DNA from: Micromonospora narathiwatensis
GTDB taxonomy: Bacteria > Actinomycetota > Actinomycetes > Mycobacteriales > Micromonosporaceae
Length of the DNA stretch: 64,000 nt
Assembly: GCF_900089605.1 (NCBI RefSeq)
Contig: NZ_LT594324.1
Coordinates: 5,580,001 to 5,644,000 of the forward strand
Direction: 5' to 3'
This document shows, piece by piece, positions 7,631 through 14,853 of the stretch. A model generated the notes under the pieces. The model did not search any database. It was given only the letters and a program-made list of their open reading frames with translations, and was not told the DNA's origin. Position numbers and translations under genes: made by a program. Positions within the stretch are counted from its first letter, which is position 1. Every line of letters begins with the position of its first letter.

Positions 7631-8908
7631 TCAGCTCTTGCGGTGGCGGCCGACCGGCAGCGTCTGCCCGGCGGACTGAGGGGCTGGGCGTCGACGCAGG
7701 CCGAGCACCGCGCCGATCTGCGCGCCGACGATGCTCGCCACCGCCAGCACCGCCGAGATCGCCAGGGGCCGGTTGATCCCGTCCTCGGCGGTGATCCGGG
7801 ACGCGCCGGCCGCCATCGCCGGCGGCGGCCCGGCCGGTTCCACCGCTGTGGAGCCCGGCGTCCCGGTCCGCCCCGGCACCTGCGGGGACGCCGTAGACGC
7901 GTGCGGGGAGGCCGTAGACGCGTGTGGGGACGGCTTCGGCCTGGGTGCCTGCGGGGACGGTATCCCGGCGGGAGCCGGCCCGATCGCCTCCACCCCGCCG
8001 CCCGGAGCCGTCACCCCCGGGGCCGTCGTGCCCGGTGTCGTCGTGCTCGGTGTCGTCGTGCTCGGTTTCGTCGTGCTCGGTTTCGTTGTGCCCGGTGCAC
8101 CGCCGGGTGCGGCGGGGCCGGCAGCCGGCGTACGCGGGGCGGGCGCAGGACGGGCCGGCGGCTTGTCCACCAGTCGTCCGGCGGCGTGCCGGCGAGCCCC
8201 GTCGTCCACCGCACCCTCGGGAAGTTTGAGTAGCTGGCCGGGGTGGATCCGATCCGGGTCGGTGAGCCGGTTCAGCCGGGCCACCTCCTGGTAGCGCTCG
8301 AAGTCGTCCAGGTAGCGCTCGGCCACCTCGCCGAGGTAGTCGCCCTTCGCCACCCGGTACACGACCGGCTGAGCCGACGCCGACGCCGACGCGGACGCGG
8401 ACCCGGCCTGGACCGGCACCGATCCGGCCTGGGCCGGCGGCGCGGCCACCTGGACCGCCGGAGCGGCGACCACCGGTGCGGCGACGGTCGGGTGTGGCGC
8501 GGCCAGGGTGGCGGCGCTCGCCGCGGCCGGGCTCGCCGCCAGGATCAGCGCCACCGAGCCGACCAGCGCCGCGGCCGCCCGCTGCTGCCGGCCCATCCCG
8601 GGCAGCCGGGGGGCCGGCCGGCGCAGCGCCGCCGCCAGCAGCTCCACCAGTACGGAGAACGCGAACGTCGCCCAGCCGACCCAGCCCACCACGGCAAGCG
8701 CCCGCAGGAAGAGTTGCCCGTCGTCGCGGCTGGTCAGCGTCGTACCCACCTCGGCGAGGGTGGGCAGATGGTCGGGGAGGGGATTGCCGGCGAAGGCGAG
8801 GAGGGCGATCGGCCCGCCGGCCAGCACCGCGCAGAGCACGACGAGGGCGCCGAACCCGGTGAGGACCTGGCCGGTCCGCCGGACGGCGGAGCGTCGGGAT
8901 ACGGCCAT
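7631..8908 (-). CDS. LysM-domain membrane protein, last gene of the tad operon
   Basis: 425 residues. Two hydrophobic segments near the N-terminus (about residues 15-40 and 65-90) and a third near 110-130 are followed by an Ala-rich linker. A LysM domain comes at about residues 180-235 (VYRVAKGDYLGEVAERYL through DRIHPGQLLKLPEG), then a long Thr/Pro-rich stretch with TTKPSTT-type and HASTASP repeats, and a last membrane segment close to the C-terminus. LysM binds glycans such as peptidoglycan, so it may anchor or guide the pilus at the wall; that is inference from position. Related actinobacterial proteins can carry a large C-terminal domain that is absent here. A GGAAGG ribosome site precedes the ATG. 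Confidence 0.8.
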   Translation of the reverse strand: MAVSRRSAVRRTGQVLTGFGALVVLCAVLAGGPIALLAFAGNPLPDHLPTLAEVGTTLTSRDDGQLFLRALAVVGWVGWATFAFSVLVELLAAALRRPAPRLPGMGRQQRAAAALVGSVALILAASPAAASAATLAAPHPTVAAPVVAAPAVQVAAPPAQAGSVPVQAGSASASASASAQPVVYRVAKGDYLGEVAERYLDDFERYQEVARLNRLTDPDRIHPGQLLKLPEGAVDDGARRHAAGRLVDKPPARPAPAPRTPAAGPAAPGGAPGTTKPSTTKPSTTTPSTTTPGTTAPGVTAPGGGVEAIGPAPAGIPSPQAPRPKPSPHASTASPHASTASPQVPGRTGTPGSTAVEPAGPPPAMAAGASRITAEDGINRPLAISAVLAVASIVGAQIGAVLGLRRRPAPQSAGQTLPVGRHRKS

Positions 8909-8923
8909 GGCTGCCTTCCCTTT

Positions 8924-9424
8924 CTACGGTGCCCCGGTGAGCGCCCGTGCGGTGGCCTCACCGGTGACGGTGACGGAGTTGTTGAGGCCGAAAAGGCCGA
9001 GCAGACTGCGGCGGTAGGTGATGCGGACGCGTACCCGAATCTGCTTCTCGCCGTTCACCACCGGGAAGCTGACCTGGTGGCCGCTGACCCCGCCGGCGGC
9101 GCGCAGGTAGCCCGCGACCGCGTTTCGGGCACCCGCCTCGTCGATCTCCTTCGGGCCGCCCTCGATCGCCCGGGCCCGGTCGATGACCTGGCCACCGCTG
9201 CGGGCCGCCTCGGCGGCGACATTGTCGGCACGCTGCAACGACCGCAACTGCCCGGCGCCGTCGTACGCCAGGCTGATGATCACGAGTACGCCGGTCATCG
9301 CCACGGCGAGGAAGAGACTCACCCGGCCGCTCTCCGGCGCGCGCCGACGGGTCATCGGCGTGTCAGAAGTGTCACGGGTTTCTTCCTGGCCGGGTTGTCT
9401 TGAGCTGCCGAAGCACCTGGTCAT
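8924..9424 (-). CDS. TadG-like pilus assembly pseudopilin
   Basis: 166 residues. After a polar N-terminus comes GRVSLFLAVAMTGVLVIISLAYDGAGQ, the single hydrophobic helix typical of TadG/TadE-like proteins, then an extracytoplasmic domain. The ATG at 9424 is chosen because GGGAGG stands five bases before it; an internal ATG at 9355 would remove the polar leader. The Glu expected five residues after the cleavage Gly is replaced by Phe (GRVSLF), so processing by the prepilin peptidase is doubtful. In the reconstructed uninterrupted operon this start overlaps the tadE stop as ATGA. The mobile element upstream now separates it from the rest of the operon. Confidence 0.8.
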   Translation of the reverse strand: MTRCFGSSRQPGQEETRDTSDTPMTRRRAPESGRVSLFLAVAMTGVLVIISLAYDGAGQLRSLQRADNVAAEAARSGGQVIDRARAIEGGPKEIDEAGARNAVAGYLRAAGGVSGHQVSFPVVNGEKQIRVRVRITYRRSLLGLFGLNNSVTVTGEATARALTGAP

Positions 9425-9432
9425 CGGGGCCT

Positions 9433-9438
9433 CCCGAG
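9433..9438. repeat. Left copy of the 6-bp CCCGAG flank of the mobile element
   Basis: CCCGAG here and at 13680-13685 flank the inserted DNA. Joining the flanks through a single copy rebuilds an intact tadE/tadG junction, so this is the likely crossover core or target duplication. Confidence 0.75.
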
Positions 9439-9464
9439 CACAGATGGGAGTTTCGACGGAACGT

Positions 9465-9476
9465 CGGGATTCCTGA
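9465..9476 (+). repeat. Left inner inverted repeat of the element
   Basis: CGGGATTCCTGA, matching the reverse complement of 13666-13677 at 11 of 12 positions. The core GATTCCTGA recurs as a direct copy at 9508-9516, just before the recombinase gene, where the match to the right end extends to GATTNCTGAAG. These are candidate recombinase-binding sites. Confidence 0.6.
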
Positions 9477-9528
9477 CTCGTTGTCGCTTGTGCAGACGTT
9501 GGCGAGTGATTCCTGAAGTGGGGCGACC

Positions 9529-10617
9529 ATGGCGCTGGCGGTGGTGCGGTCGATCGATGCCCCGCGTCGGCTGCGGACAGCGGCCGAGTTGGAGGACTTC
9601 GAGCAGGAGTTGGTCGATCAGTACGCCTTGGCGTCGGCTGGTTCGGGGATCACCGATCGGCAGATCGTGAAGGAGCGGTACGTACTGTTCGAGTTCATCC
9701 GGTTCCTTGGCGAGCCGGTGTGGACGTGCCAGCCTGGCGACGCCGACCGGTACCTGGTGCACCTGCGCAAGGATCGCGGGCTGGCTCCGGCGACGGTGAC
9801 GGGGAAGGCGTGGGTTGTTGCGCAGTTCTTCGACTTTCTGCTGACGCGGTACCAAGGAGACATCCACGCGCTGACCGGCCATGTGCTGGTGCAGCCGATC
9901 GACGAGTACAACCGGCCGCCGAAGCCGTACACGGCAAATGTGCGAGTTCCCCCGTCCGACGGCGAGGTAGAGACCCTGTTCGGCGCTTGGCGCGGGGCGT
10001 TGCCCCAGGCGCGTAAGTATCTTCCGGCGGCACGGGACTATCTGGCGGCGTCGTTGTGGCGCCGGGCCGGCCTGCGGATCACCGAGACCGCGATGTTGGA
10101 CATCCGTGACTGGCGGCCGGACCTGGGTGAGCTGGGCAAGCTGCACGTGCGCTTCGGCAAGGGCAGCCACGGCCGCGGGCCCAAGTCCCGAATGGTGCCC
10201 GGGATCAACTCGATCGGCGAGCTGCTGCAGTGGTGGCTGGTCGACGTGCGGCATCAGTTCGGCGACGACTGGGCAGACCCGCACGCGCCGTTGCTGCCCA
10301 GCGAACGTCGCGACCCGGTCACCGGCCGGTGTGAACGTATCGGCACCAACGCTCTGCGCAACGGCCTTGCTTCGGCGGTGCAACGGTGGCTGCCTTCCTG
10401 GCAGAGCCGGCTGACCCCGCACGGCCTGCGCCACTACTGCGCGTCGTCGCTCTACGCCCGAGGGGTTGACCTGAAGGCGATCCAGGAACTGCTCGGGCAT
10501 TCGTGGTTGCAGACGACCACTGGCTACATCCACGTGCACGACAAGCACATCGAGCACGCCTGGGCCGCGGCGAACGAGCGTGTGACGGCACGCCTGACCG
10601 AGACGACGAGGGGGTAG
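9529..10617 (+). CDS. Tyrosine-type site-specific recombinase/integrase
   Basis: 362 residues. An N-terminal SAM-like core-binding domain (about residues 40-130) is followed by the catalytic domain. All the hallmark residues are visible: Arg183 in RRAGLRITE, a Lys/Arg-rich beta-hairpin GKGSHGRGPKSR, His298 and Arg301 in HGLRHYCAS, His324 in LLGHSW and the nucleophile Tyr333 in TTTGYIHV. It should cut and join the element ends. It is the first gene of the element, preceded by candidate binding repeats, and is followed after 4 bases by the XRE gene. The start ATG at 9529 has GTGGGGCGACC before it. Expression is opposite to the tad genes. Confidence 0.93.
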   Translation: MALAVVRSIDAPRRLRTAAELEDFEQELVDQYALASAGSGITDRQIVKERYVLFEFIRFLGEPVWTCQPGDADRYLVHLRKDRGLAPATVTGKAWVVAQFFDFLLTRYQGDIHALTGHVLVQPIDEYNRPPKPYTANVRVPPSDGEVETLFGAWRGALPQARKYLPAARDYLAASLWRRAGLRITETAMLDIRDWRPDLGELGKLHVRFGKGSHGRGPKSRMVPGINSIGELLQWWLVDVRHQFGDDWADPHAPLLPSERRDPVTGRCERIGTNALRNGLASAVQRWLPSWQSRLTPHGLRHYCASSLYARGVDLKAIQELLGHSWLQTTTGYIHVHDKHIEHAWAAANERVTARLTETTRG

Positions 10618-10621
10618 GTCG

Positions 10622-10939
10622 ATGCGGTGGAACCTGCGGATGAAGGCTGCCGAGCGGGGAATCTGGAAGTCCACCGAGCTGCGCCGCCGGCTGGCCGAGG
10701 CCGGACTGGAGATCAGCGCCGGGAAGATGTCGGCGCTGTGGACCGGCACGCCGACCACGATCCGGCTCGACGACCTGGAGCTGATCTGCGCGGTGCTGGA
10801 CTGCACGCCCACCGACCTGCTCGTCTGCGAGGCGGACAAGGTCGCCGCACGACGCCCCGCCAAGACAGCCATCGCCTGCGGCGAGGCCACGCCGATCACC
10901 CCGCGGCTGGGCCGGACCCGATCGGCGCCACCGGTATGA
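10622..10939 (+). CDS. Small XRE/Cro-type helix-turn-helix protein
   Basis: 105 residues. The helix-turn-helix region reads KSTELRRRLAEAGLEISAGKMSALW, followed by the IRLDDLELICAVLDCTPTDLLV ending typical of HTH_26/Cro-like proteins. It is sandwiched between the two recombinase-like genes, 4 bases after the first and overlapping the second as ATGA, so all three are co-translated. It could repress the element or act as a directionality factor for excision; the sequence cannot separate these. Confidence 0.85.
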   Translation: MRWNLRMKAAERGIWKSTELRRRLAEAGLEISAGKMSALWTGTPTTIRLDDLELICAVLDCTPTDLLVCEADKVAARRPAKTAIACGEATPITPRLGRTRSAPPV

Positions 10940-12666
10940 GCAGACCCCGCGTCCGGCGATGCACCAGCTGCCGCACCACGCCGGTGGCCATGCCGCAGGT
11001 CGACTTCTGCTTCACCTGCTGGCCGGGTGGCCCGGTCATCCCGCCGCCATGCCTGCGCTGCGGCTCCCGTTTCGGCTACTTCGCCGCTGGGCTGTGCACC
11101 CGTTGCCACCCCTACGCCACGCCGCCGGTCGAGTCCTGCCGGGACTGCTACGCGTGGGGCGTGACCCGGCTGCACAACTGGCGGTGCCACGGCTGCAGCA
11201 CCTGGCGCGCCAAGTACAAGGTCGTCGGCGACTGCCGCACCTGCGGCCGGGCCACCATCCTCGGCGCCGAGGGCGTCTGCCGACTGTGCCGCAAGCAGGC
11301 CACCCTGGTCCGCACCGGCCGCGACAAGCTTGACGTTGTCGCTGCCAACCGCAACGGGCAGCAACTGTTCCTGGCCAACATGTTCTCCGACGGCAGCCGC
11401 TACCAGCCCAAGTCCACCCCGCCCGCGGCCGACCACCCGCCGCGGCGCCCTGTCCGACACCAGCAACTGCTGCTGTTCACCATGGAGCGTGACCTCGCCG
11501 CGTGCGGACGCGCCGCCATGCCGGCACCACCCGACCCGGCTTTCGCCGACGAGCTCGACCGACACACCCGCTGTTACGCCGCTGCCCGACGGTGGGGCAA
11601 GAAGCACACCGACGAGGCCCGCTGGGGCATCCGCATCCTGCTCGGTCTGCAAGACACCCCCGGCGCGGCCATCAATGCCACCGAGGTCCTCCAACTGCGC
11701 GCCGCCGGCCTGCGCACCTGGACCGTGCTCGAGGTCCTCGCCGACGCCGGCCTGCTGATCGACGACCGGCACCCAGCGTTCGACACCTGGTTCCACAGCC
11801 AGATCGAGGGCCTTCCCGAGCCGATGACCACCGAACTGCTCACCTGGTACCACGTCATGCGGCACGGCCGTCCCACCAGCCCGCGCCGACGGCCGCGCTC
11901 CGAGACCACCATCCGCCTGCACACCAGCTGGGCCCTGCCCACCCTGCGCGCCTGGGCCACCAGCGGACACACCACCCTGCGCGAGATCAGCAAGGACGAT
12001 GTGCTCGACGCCCTGCCCGCCTCCGGGAACCAGCGATCCACCGCCGGACAAGGACTCAAGTCGGTCTTCCGCGTGCTCAAGGAGCACAAGGTGCTGTTCA
12101 CCGACCCAACCCGCCGCGTCAAAACCGGCGAACACGCATCCCGCCAGCCCGTCCCCGCCAACCTCGACGCCATCCGGCAGGCCCTCAACTCCAGCAACCT
12201 CGCCCAAGCAGCCGTCGTCGCCCTGATCGCCTTCCACGGACTGCGCCCCGGACACATCCGCCGTCTCAAGGTCACCGATCTGCGCGACGGACGCCTGCAC
12301 ACCGACGGCCGCGTCATCGTCCTGGCCGAGCCCGTGCTCGACCGCCTCAACCGCTGGCTCGACTACCGCCACACACGCTGGCCCAACACCCTCAACGACC
12401 ACTTCTTCCTGCACTACCGCACAGCCTGCCGGCCCGACGCCGCAGTCGGCCAACGCTGGACCTGGCTCATCACCGGCAAAGGACTGTCCGGCACCGCGAT
12501 CCGCGAAGACCGCATCCTCAACGAAGCCCACGCCACCGACGGCGATGTCCGCCGCCTCGTCGACCTGTTCGGCCTCTCGGTGCAGGCCAGCACCCGCTAC
12601 ACCGCCACCGTCGACCACCCCGGTCTCACCGGTCCGACCGCAAACCGCGATTCCACCACCGGCTGA
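10936..12666 (+). CDS. Multi-zinc-finger protein with degenerate tyrosine-recombinase domain
   Basis: 576 residues. The first 120 residues contain eight CxxC pairs (Cys 9/12, 25/28, 39/42, 54/57, 68/71, 84/87, 100/103, 115/118), enough for about four zinc ribbons. A helical middle part follows. The C-terminal 200 residues look like a recombinase catalytic domain: FHGLRPGHIRRLKV carries the first Arg, and SVQASTRYTATV would carry the Tyr, but the HxxR and GH boxes are not convincing. I infer a second recombinase subunit or DNA-binding partner that positions the active integrase. The ATG at 10936 overlaps the XRE stop as ATGA; earlier in-frame starts would cover the XRE gene. Confidence 0.75.
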   Translation: MSRPRVRRCTSCRTTPVAMPQVDFCFTCWPGGPVIPPPCLRCGSRFGYFAAGLCTRCHPYATPPVESCRDCYAWGVTRLHNWRCHGCSTWRAKYKVVGDCRTCGRATILGAEGVCRLCRKQATLVRTGRDKLDVVAANRNGQQLFLANMFSDGSRYQPKSTPPAADHPPRRPVRHQQLLLFTMERDLAACGRAAMPAPPDPAFADELDRHTRCYAAARRWGKKHTDEARWGIRILLGLQDTPGAAINATEVLQLRAAGLRTWTVLEVLADAGLLIDDRHPAFDTWFHSQIEGLPEPMTTELLTWYHVMRHGRPTSPRRRPRSETTIRLHTSWALPTLRAWATSGHTTLREISKDDVLDALPASGNQRSTAGQGLKSVFRVLKEHKVLFTDPTRRVKTGEHASRQPVPANLDAIRQALNSSNLAQAAVVALIAFHGLRPGHIRRLKVTDLRDGRLHTDGRVIVLAEPVLDRLNRWLDYRHTRWPNTLNDHFFLHYRTACRPDAAVGQRWTWLITGKGLSGTAIREDRILNEAHATDGDVRRLVDLFGLSVQASTRYTATVDHPGLTGPTANRDSTTG

Positions 12667-12750
12667 CCCGCCGAACCCCAGGACTTGATCTCCACACAAC
12701 CACCACAGCAACACCCCCACGCCGGGTCGCGACTGTGGTTTCCTGCTCCC

Positions 12751-13542
12751 ATGACCCCGCCCAGCAGCACCCTGCGCGCCGCCGACCAGATCGCCTACCT
12801 CGACCAAGCCGCCGCCAGCGATCCCGGGCGCCAATACAAGCAACAACTCCTCACGGCGCTGGACCTGCGCCCAGGCCACGTGGTGCTCGATGTCGGGTGC
12901 GGGCCCGGAACCGACCTTCCCGCGCTGGCCAACGCGGTCGGAGACAGGGGAGCCGTCATCGGCATCGATCACGACCCAGCGATGCTGGAGCAAGCCCAGC
13001 AACGAACCGCAGCGCACACACACGTCACGGTTCGAGCCGGCGATGCCCACGCCCTGCCACTCGACGACGCCAGCATCGACCGTGCCCGCACCGACCGGGT
13101 GCTGCAACACCTCACCGACCCCCGCCAGGCACTGGCCGAACTGCGACGAGTCGTACGTCCCGGCGGCCTGGTCGCACTGGCCGAACCAGACTGGGACACC
13201 CTCGCCATCGACGCCGCCGACACCGCAACGAGCCGCGCCTACACCCGCTACGTCACCAGCAAGGTGGTTCGCAACGCCGCTATCGGACGGCAACTCGGCC
13301 GACTCCTCAACGACGTCGGGTTCGAAGTCGCCTCCATCCAGGCCACCGTCGCCATGTTCCACGACTACCAAGCCGCAGACGCCATCCTGCGGATGCCCGC
13401 CGTCGCCCAGCGCGCATGGCAGTCCGGAGCCCTCGACGAGAACGCCGCCCGGACCTGGCTCACCAGCCTGACCAACGGCCCATTCCTGGCCGCCTTCACG
13501 TTCTTCACCGCCATCGGCCGCGTTCCCACCACAAACAGCTAG
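12751..13542 (+). CDS. Class I SAM-dependent methyltransferase (element cargo)
   Basis: 263 residues with a Methyltransf_11/UbiE-type Rossmann fold. Motif I is VLDVGCGPG at residues 45-53, the acidic residue ending strand 2 is in GIDHDP, and RVLQHLTDPRQALAELRRVVRPGG is the usual motif region before strand 5. The C-terminal cap is helical. There is no DNA-methylase motif such as DPPY or PCQ, so a small-molecule substrate (metabolite, antibiotic or quinone-like compound) is more likely than DNA. It lies 84 bases after the recombinase gene and inside the right end of the element, so it is passenger DNA. The ATG at 12751 gives a normal family N-terminus. Confidence 0.88.
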   Translation: MTPPSSTLRAADQIAYLDQAAASDPGRQYKQQLLTALDLRPGHVVLDVGCGPGTDLPALANAVGDRGAVIGIDHDPAMLEQAQQRTAAHTHVTVRAGDAHALPLDDASIDRARTDRVLQHLTDPRQALAELRRVVRPGGLVALAEPDWDTLAIDAADTATSRAYTRYVTSKVVRNAAIGRQLGRLLNDVGFEVASIQATVAMFHDYQAADAILRMPAVAQRAWQSGALDENAARTWLTSLTNGPFLAAFTFFTAIGRVPTTNS

Positions 13543-13625
13543 GCGGCGGAATCCACCGTTCCAGCCAGCCCGGCTGACGCTCTCGCCATAGCCGGTTCCC
13601 GAACTGAAGCGCACCGATATGCTCA

Positions 13626-14162
13626 TCACACGCCACCCACACTCGGGTTCGCCGCAGAACCTGCTTCAGTAATCCCGAACCCGAGAGCTCTGCTCCGGTA
13701 ACTGTCAAGCGGGGACGTGAAGCTCGCCGAGACCCGCTTGCCGCCCGGCACTCCGGGCAGCCCCGGCGCTCTCAGGTCGGCGAAGGAGACCGTGCAGGCC
13801 ACCGTGACCGTGACGGTCGCCGGCACCCCGGGCGCGCTGCCGTACGCGGCGGCGAAGGTCGTCGCCCTGCCCTGTACCGAGCCGGCGAACGTCAGTGTCG
13901 GCGCGGCGGCGCAGTTCAGCCCCGACCAGTCGAGCTGGCGGCGGGCCGCGTTGGTGGCCGCGGTCCGACCGGTACGCGCGTCCCGAGCGATCGAGGCGGC
14001 CCGGGCGGCGTCGTGCGCGGCCGACTCCACCGCCTCGGCGGCCACGGCCGTCCGCCCGGCCACCCCGGCCAGCACCATCAGCATGATGAACGCCGGGGCG
14101 AGCACCGCCACCTCGATCGAGACCGAACCCCGTTCGCGCACCGGCCTCACCCCGTCGTCCAT
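13626..14162 (-). CDS. TadE-like pseudopilin with C-terminus altered by the element
   Basis: 178 residues as it stands. The N-terminal RERGSVSIEVAVLAPAFIMLMVLAG is a textbook class III prepilin signal: Gly, then Glu at +5, then a hydrophobic helix. TadE-like minor pilins are thought to be cut by the prepilin peptidase (21916-22689). Native sequence runs to YRSRALG; the remaining 17 residues (FGITEAG... to the stop at 13626) are encoded by the mobile element. Rejoining the flanks gives the ending LGRPR and a stop overlapping tadG, for a native length of 164. The start overlaps the preceding TadE-like gene by 16 bases. Function may survive because only the tail changes. Confidence 0.82.
   Translation of the reverse strand: MDDGVRPVRERGSVSIEVAVLAPAFIMLMVLAGVAGRTAVAAEAVESAAHDAARAASIARDARTGRTAATNAARRQLDWSGLNCAAAPTLTFAGSVQGRATTFAAAYGSAPGVPATVTVTVACTVSFADLRAPGLPGVPGGKRVSASFTSPLDSYRSRALGFGITEAGSAANPSVGGV
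13666..13677 (-). repeat. Right inner inverted repeat of the element
   Basis: TCAGTAATCCCG, whose reverse complement CGGGATTACTGA matches the left repeat at 9465-9476 with one difference. It ends two bases before the CCCGAG flank, whereas the left repeat lies 26 bases inside its flank, so the ends are not symmetric. Confidence 0.6.
13680..13685. repeat. Right copy of the 6-bp CCCGAG flank
   Basis: Matches 9433-9438. Read on the minus strand as CTC GGG, it encodes Leu-Gly in the tadE frame at residues 160-161, and in the rebuilt junction the frame continues AGG CCC CGA TGA. Confidence 0.75.
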
Positions 14163-14629
14163 CGTTCGACCGTCCCGTGCGCGGTCTGGCGTACCCGGAA
14201 CTGGACCCCCGGGATCACCGACAGGCTGCGCCCGGTGACCGTGCAGGTGACCTCGGTGGCGGTCGTCGTACAGGTGGGGGGCGGCCAGTCGACGAGCCAG
14301 TCACCGGCGGCGCGCAGGTAGTTGGTGGCCCGGACCCGGCCCGTGCCGGCCGGGGCCTGGAGCGTGCGTTGGGCGTTGACCCCGGTCTGTGCCGCGTTGA
14401 GGGCGGTGGACCGGGCGACGAACCAGACGCCGAGCTGGATCGAGGCGAAGAGCAGCACCAGGATCGCCGGCATCACCACCGCCAGCTCGACCGGGTTGGC
14501 CCCCCGCTCCGCCCCGCCCTCGGCGAGCCGGCCACGGACGACCACGGTGATCCGCCCCGGGCCGCGCAGGCCGGTGGGCCGGCCGGCGTCCGCCGGCCGG
14601 CTCCGGCCCGTACGGGCGGGGCGGGGCAT
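14147..14629 (-). CDS. TadE-like pseudopilin
   Basis: 160 residues. A basic N-terminus leads to RGANPVELAVVMPAILVLLFASIQLGVWF, again with Gly, then Glu at +5 and a hydrophobic helix as in class III prepilins, followed by an extracytoplasmic domain with a Cys pair (CTTTATEVTC). The ATG at 14629 is preferred because it overlaps the stop of the pilin-like gene (TGATG), as elsewhere in this operon; the longer open frame upstream is a shadow of that gene. Likely a minor pilin of the tad system. Confidence 0.82.
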   Translation of the reverse strand: MPRPARTGRSRPADAGRPTGLRGPGRITVVVRGRLAEGGAERGANPVELAVVMPAILVLLFASIQLGVWFVARSTALNAAQTGVNAQRTLQAPAGTGRVRATNYLRAAGDWLVDWPPPTCTTTATEVTCTVTGRSLSVIPGVQFRVRQTAHGTVERWTTG

Positions 14630-14829
14630 CACGGTGCCGTGTGCTTCGGGATGGCCTTCATCCAGTCGTTGGCCCTGGTCAGGGCGAGCGTGGTGACTGC
14701 CATGGCGACCGCCACCAGACCGAAGATGATCACTGCGGTCGGCACCGGGCTGTCGCCCCGCTCGGCGTTGCGCCGCAGCTCGGCCAGGCGGCTGGTTACC
14801 GCGACGTGCAGGTAGGTGTAGAGGCGCAT
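14629..14829 (-). CDS. Small pilin-like membrane peptide
   Basis: 66 residues: a 28-residue polar leader ending near AERGDSP, one hydrophobic segment (AVIIFGLVAVAMAVTTLAL) and a short basic tail. Its size and its place between tadC and the tadE genes fit a Flp/Tad-type major pilin. The Glu expected at +5 after the cleavage Gly is Pro here (GDSPVP), so classic processing is uncertain. It may be the structural subunit or a small scaffold. A ribosome site AAGGAGAA stands just before the ATG. Confidence 0.72.
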   Translation of the reverse strand: MRLYTYLHVAVTSRLAELRRNAERGDSPVPTAVIIFGLVAVAMAVTTLALTRANDWMKAIPKHTAP

Positions 14830-14853
14830 CGGGTTCTCCTTTTCGGGGTGGGT

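Larger units (their letters stand above)
9439..13685 (+). mobile_element. Tyrosine-recombinase mobile element with methyltransferase cargo
   Basis: 4247 bp including one copy of the 6-bp core. Contents in order, all on the plus strand and opposite to the host operon: a tyrosine recombinase, a small XRE protein, a zinc-finger protein with a degenerate recombinase domain (ATGA-coupled to the XRE gene), and a class I methyltransferase. Near the ends an 11-of-12 match inverted repeat is seen (CGGGATTCCTGA at 9465-9476 against the reverse complement at 13666-13677). The boundaries follow from the reconstruction: removal gives tadE ending in LGRPR with a stop overlapping the tadG start as ATGA. No transposase of the DDE or HUH type is present. 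Two recombinase-like proteins plus a small third protein recall Tn554-type logic, but I do not recognise this family. Confidence 0.85.

Noticed and set aside
8020..8100. Short tandem repeats suggesting a CRISPR or satellite
   Set aside because: They encode the Thr/Pro-rich linker of the LysM protein in frame.
12751..13542. DNA methyltransferase of a restriction-modification system
   Set aside because: No DPPY, NPPY or PCQ-type motif and no nuclease gene beside it.
9421..13629. A 1402-codon open frame on the minus strand across the mobile element
   Set aside because: It is the antisense shadow of the recombinase, zinc-finger and methyltransferase genes, has no domain and arises from GC-rich codon use.
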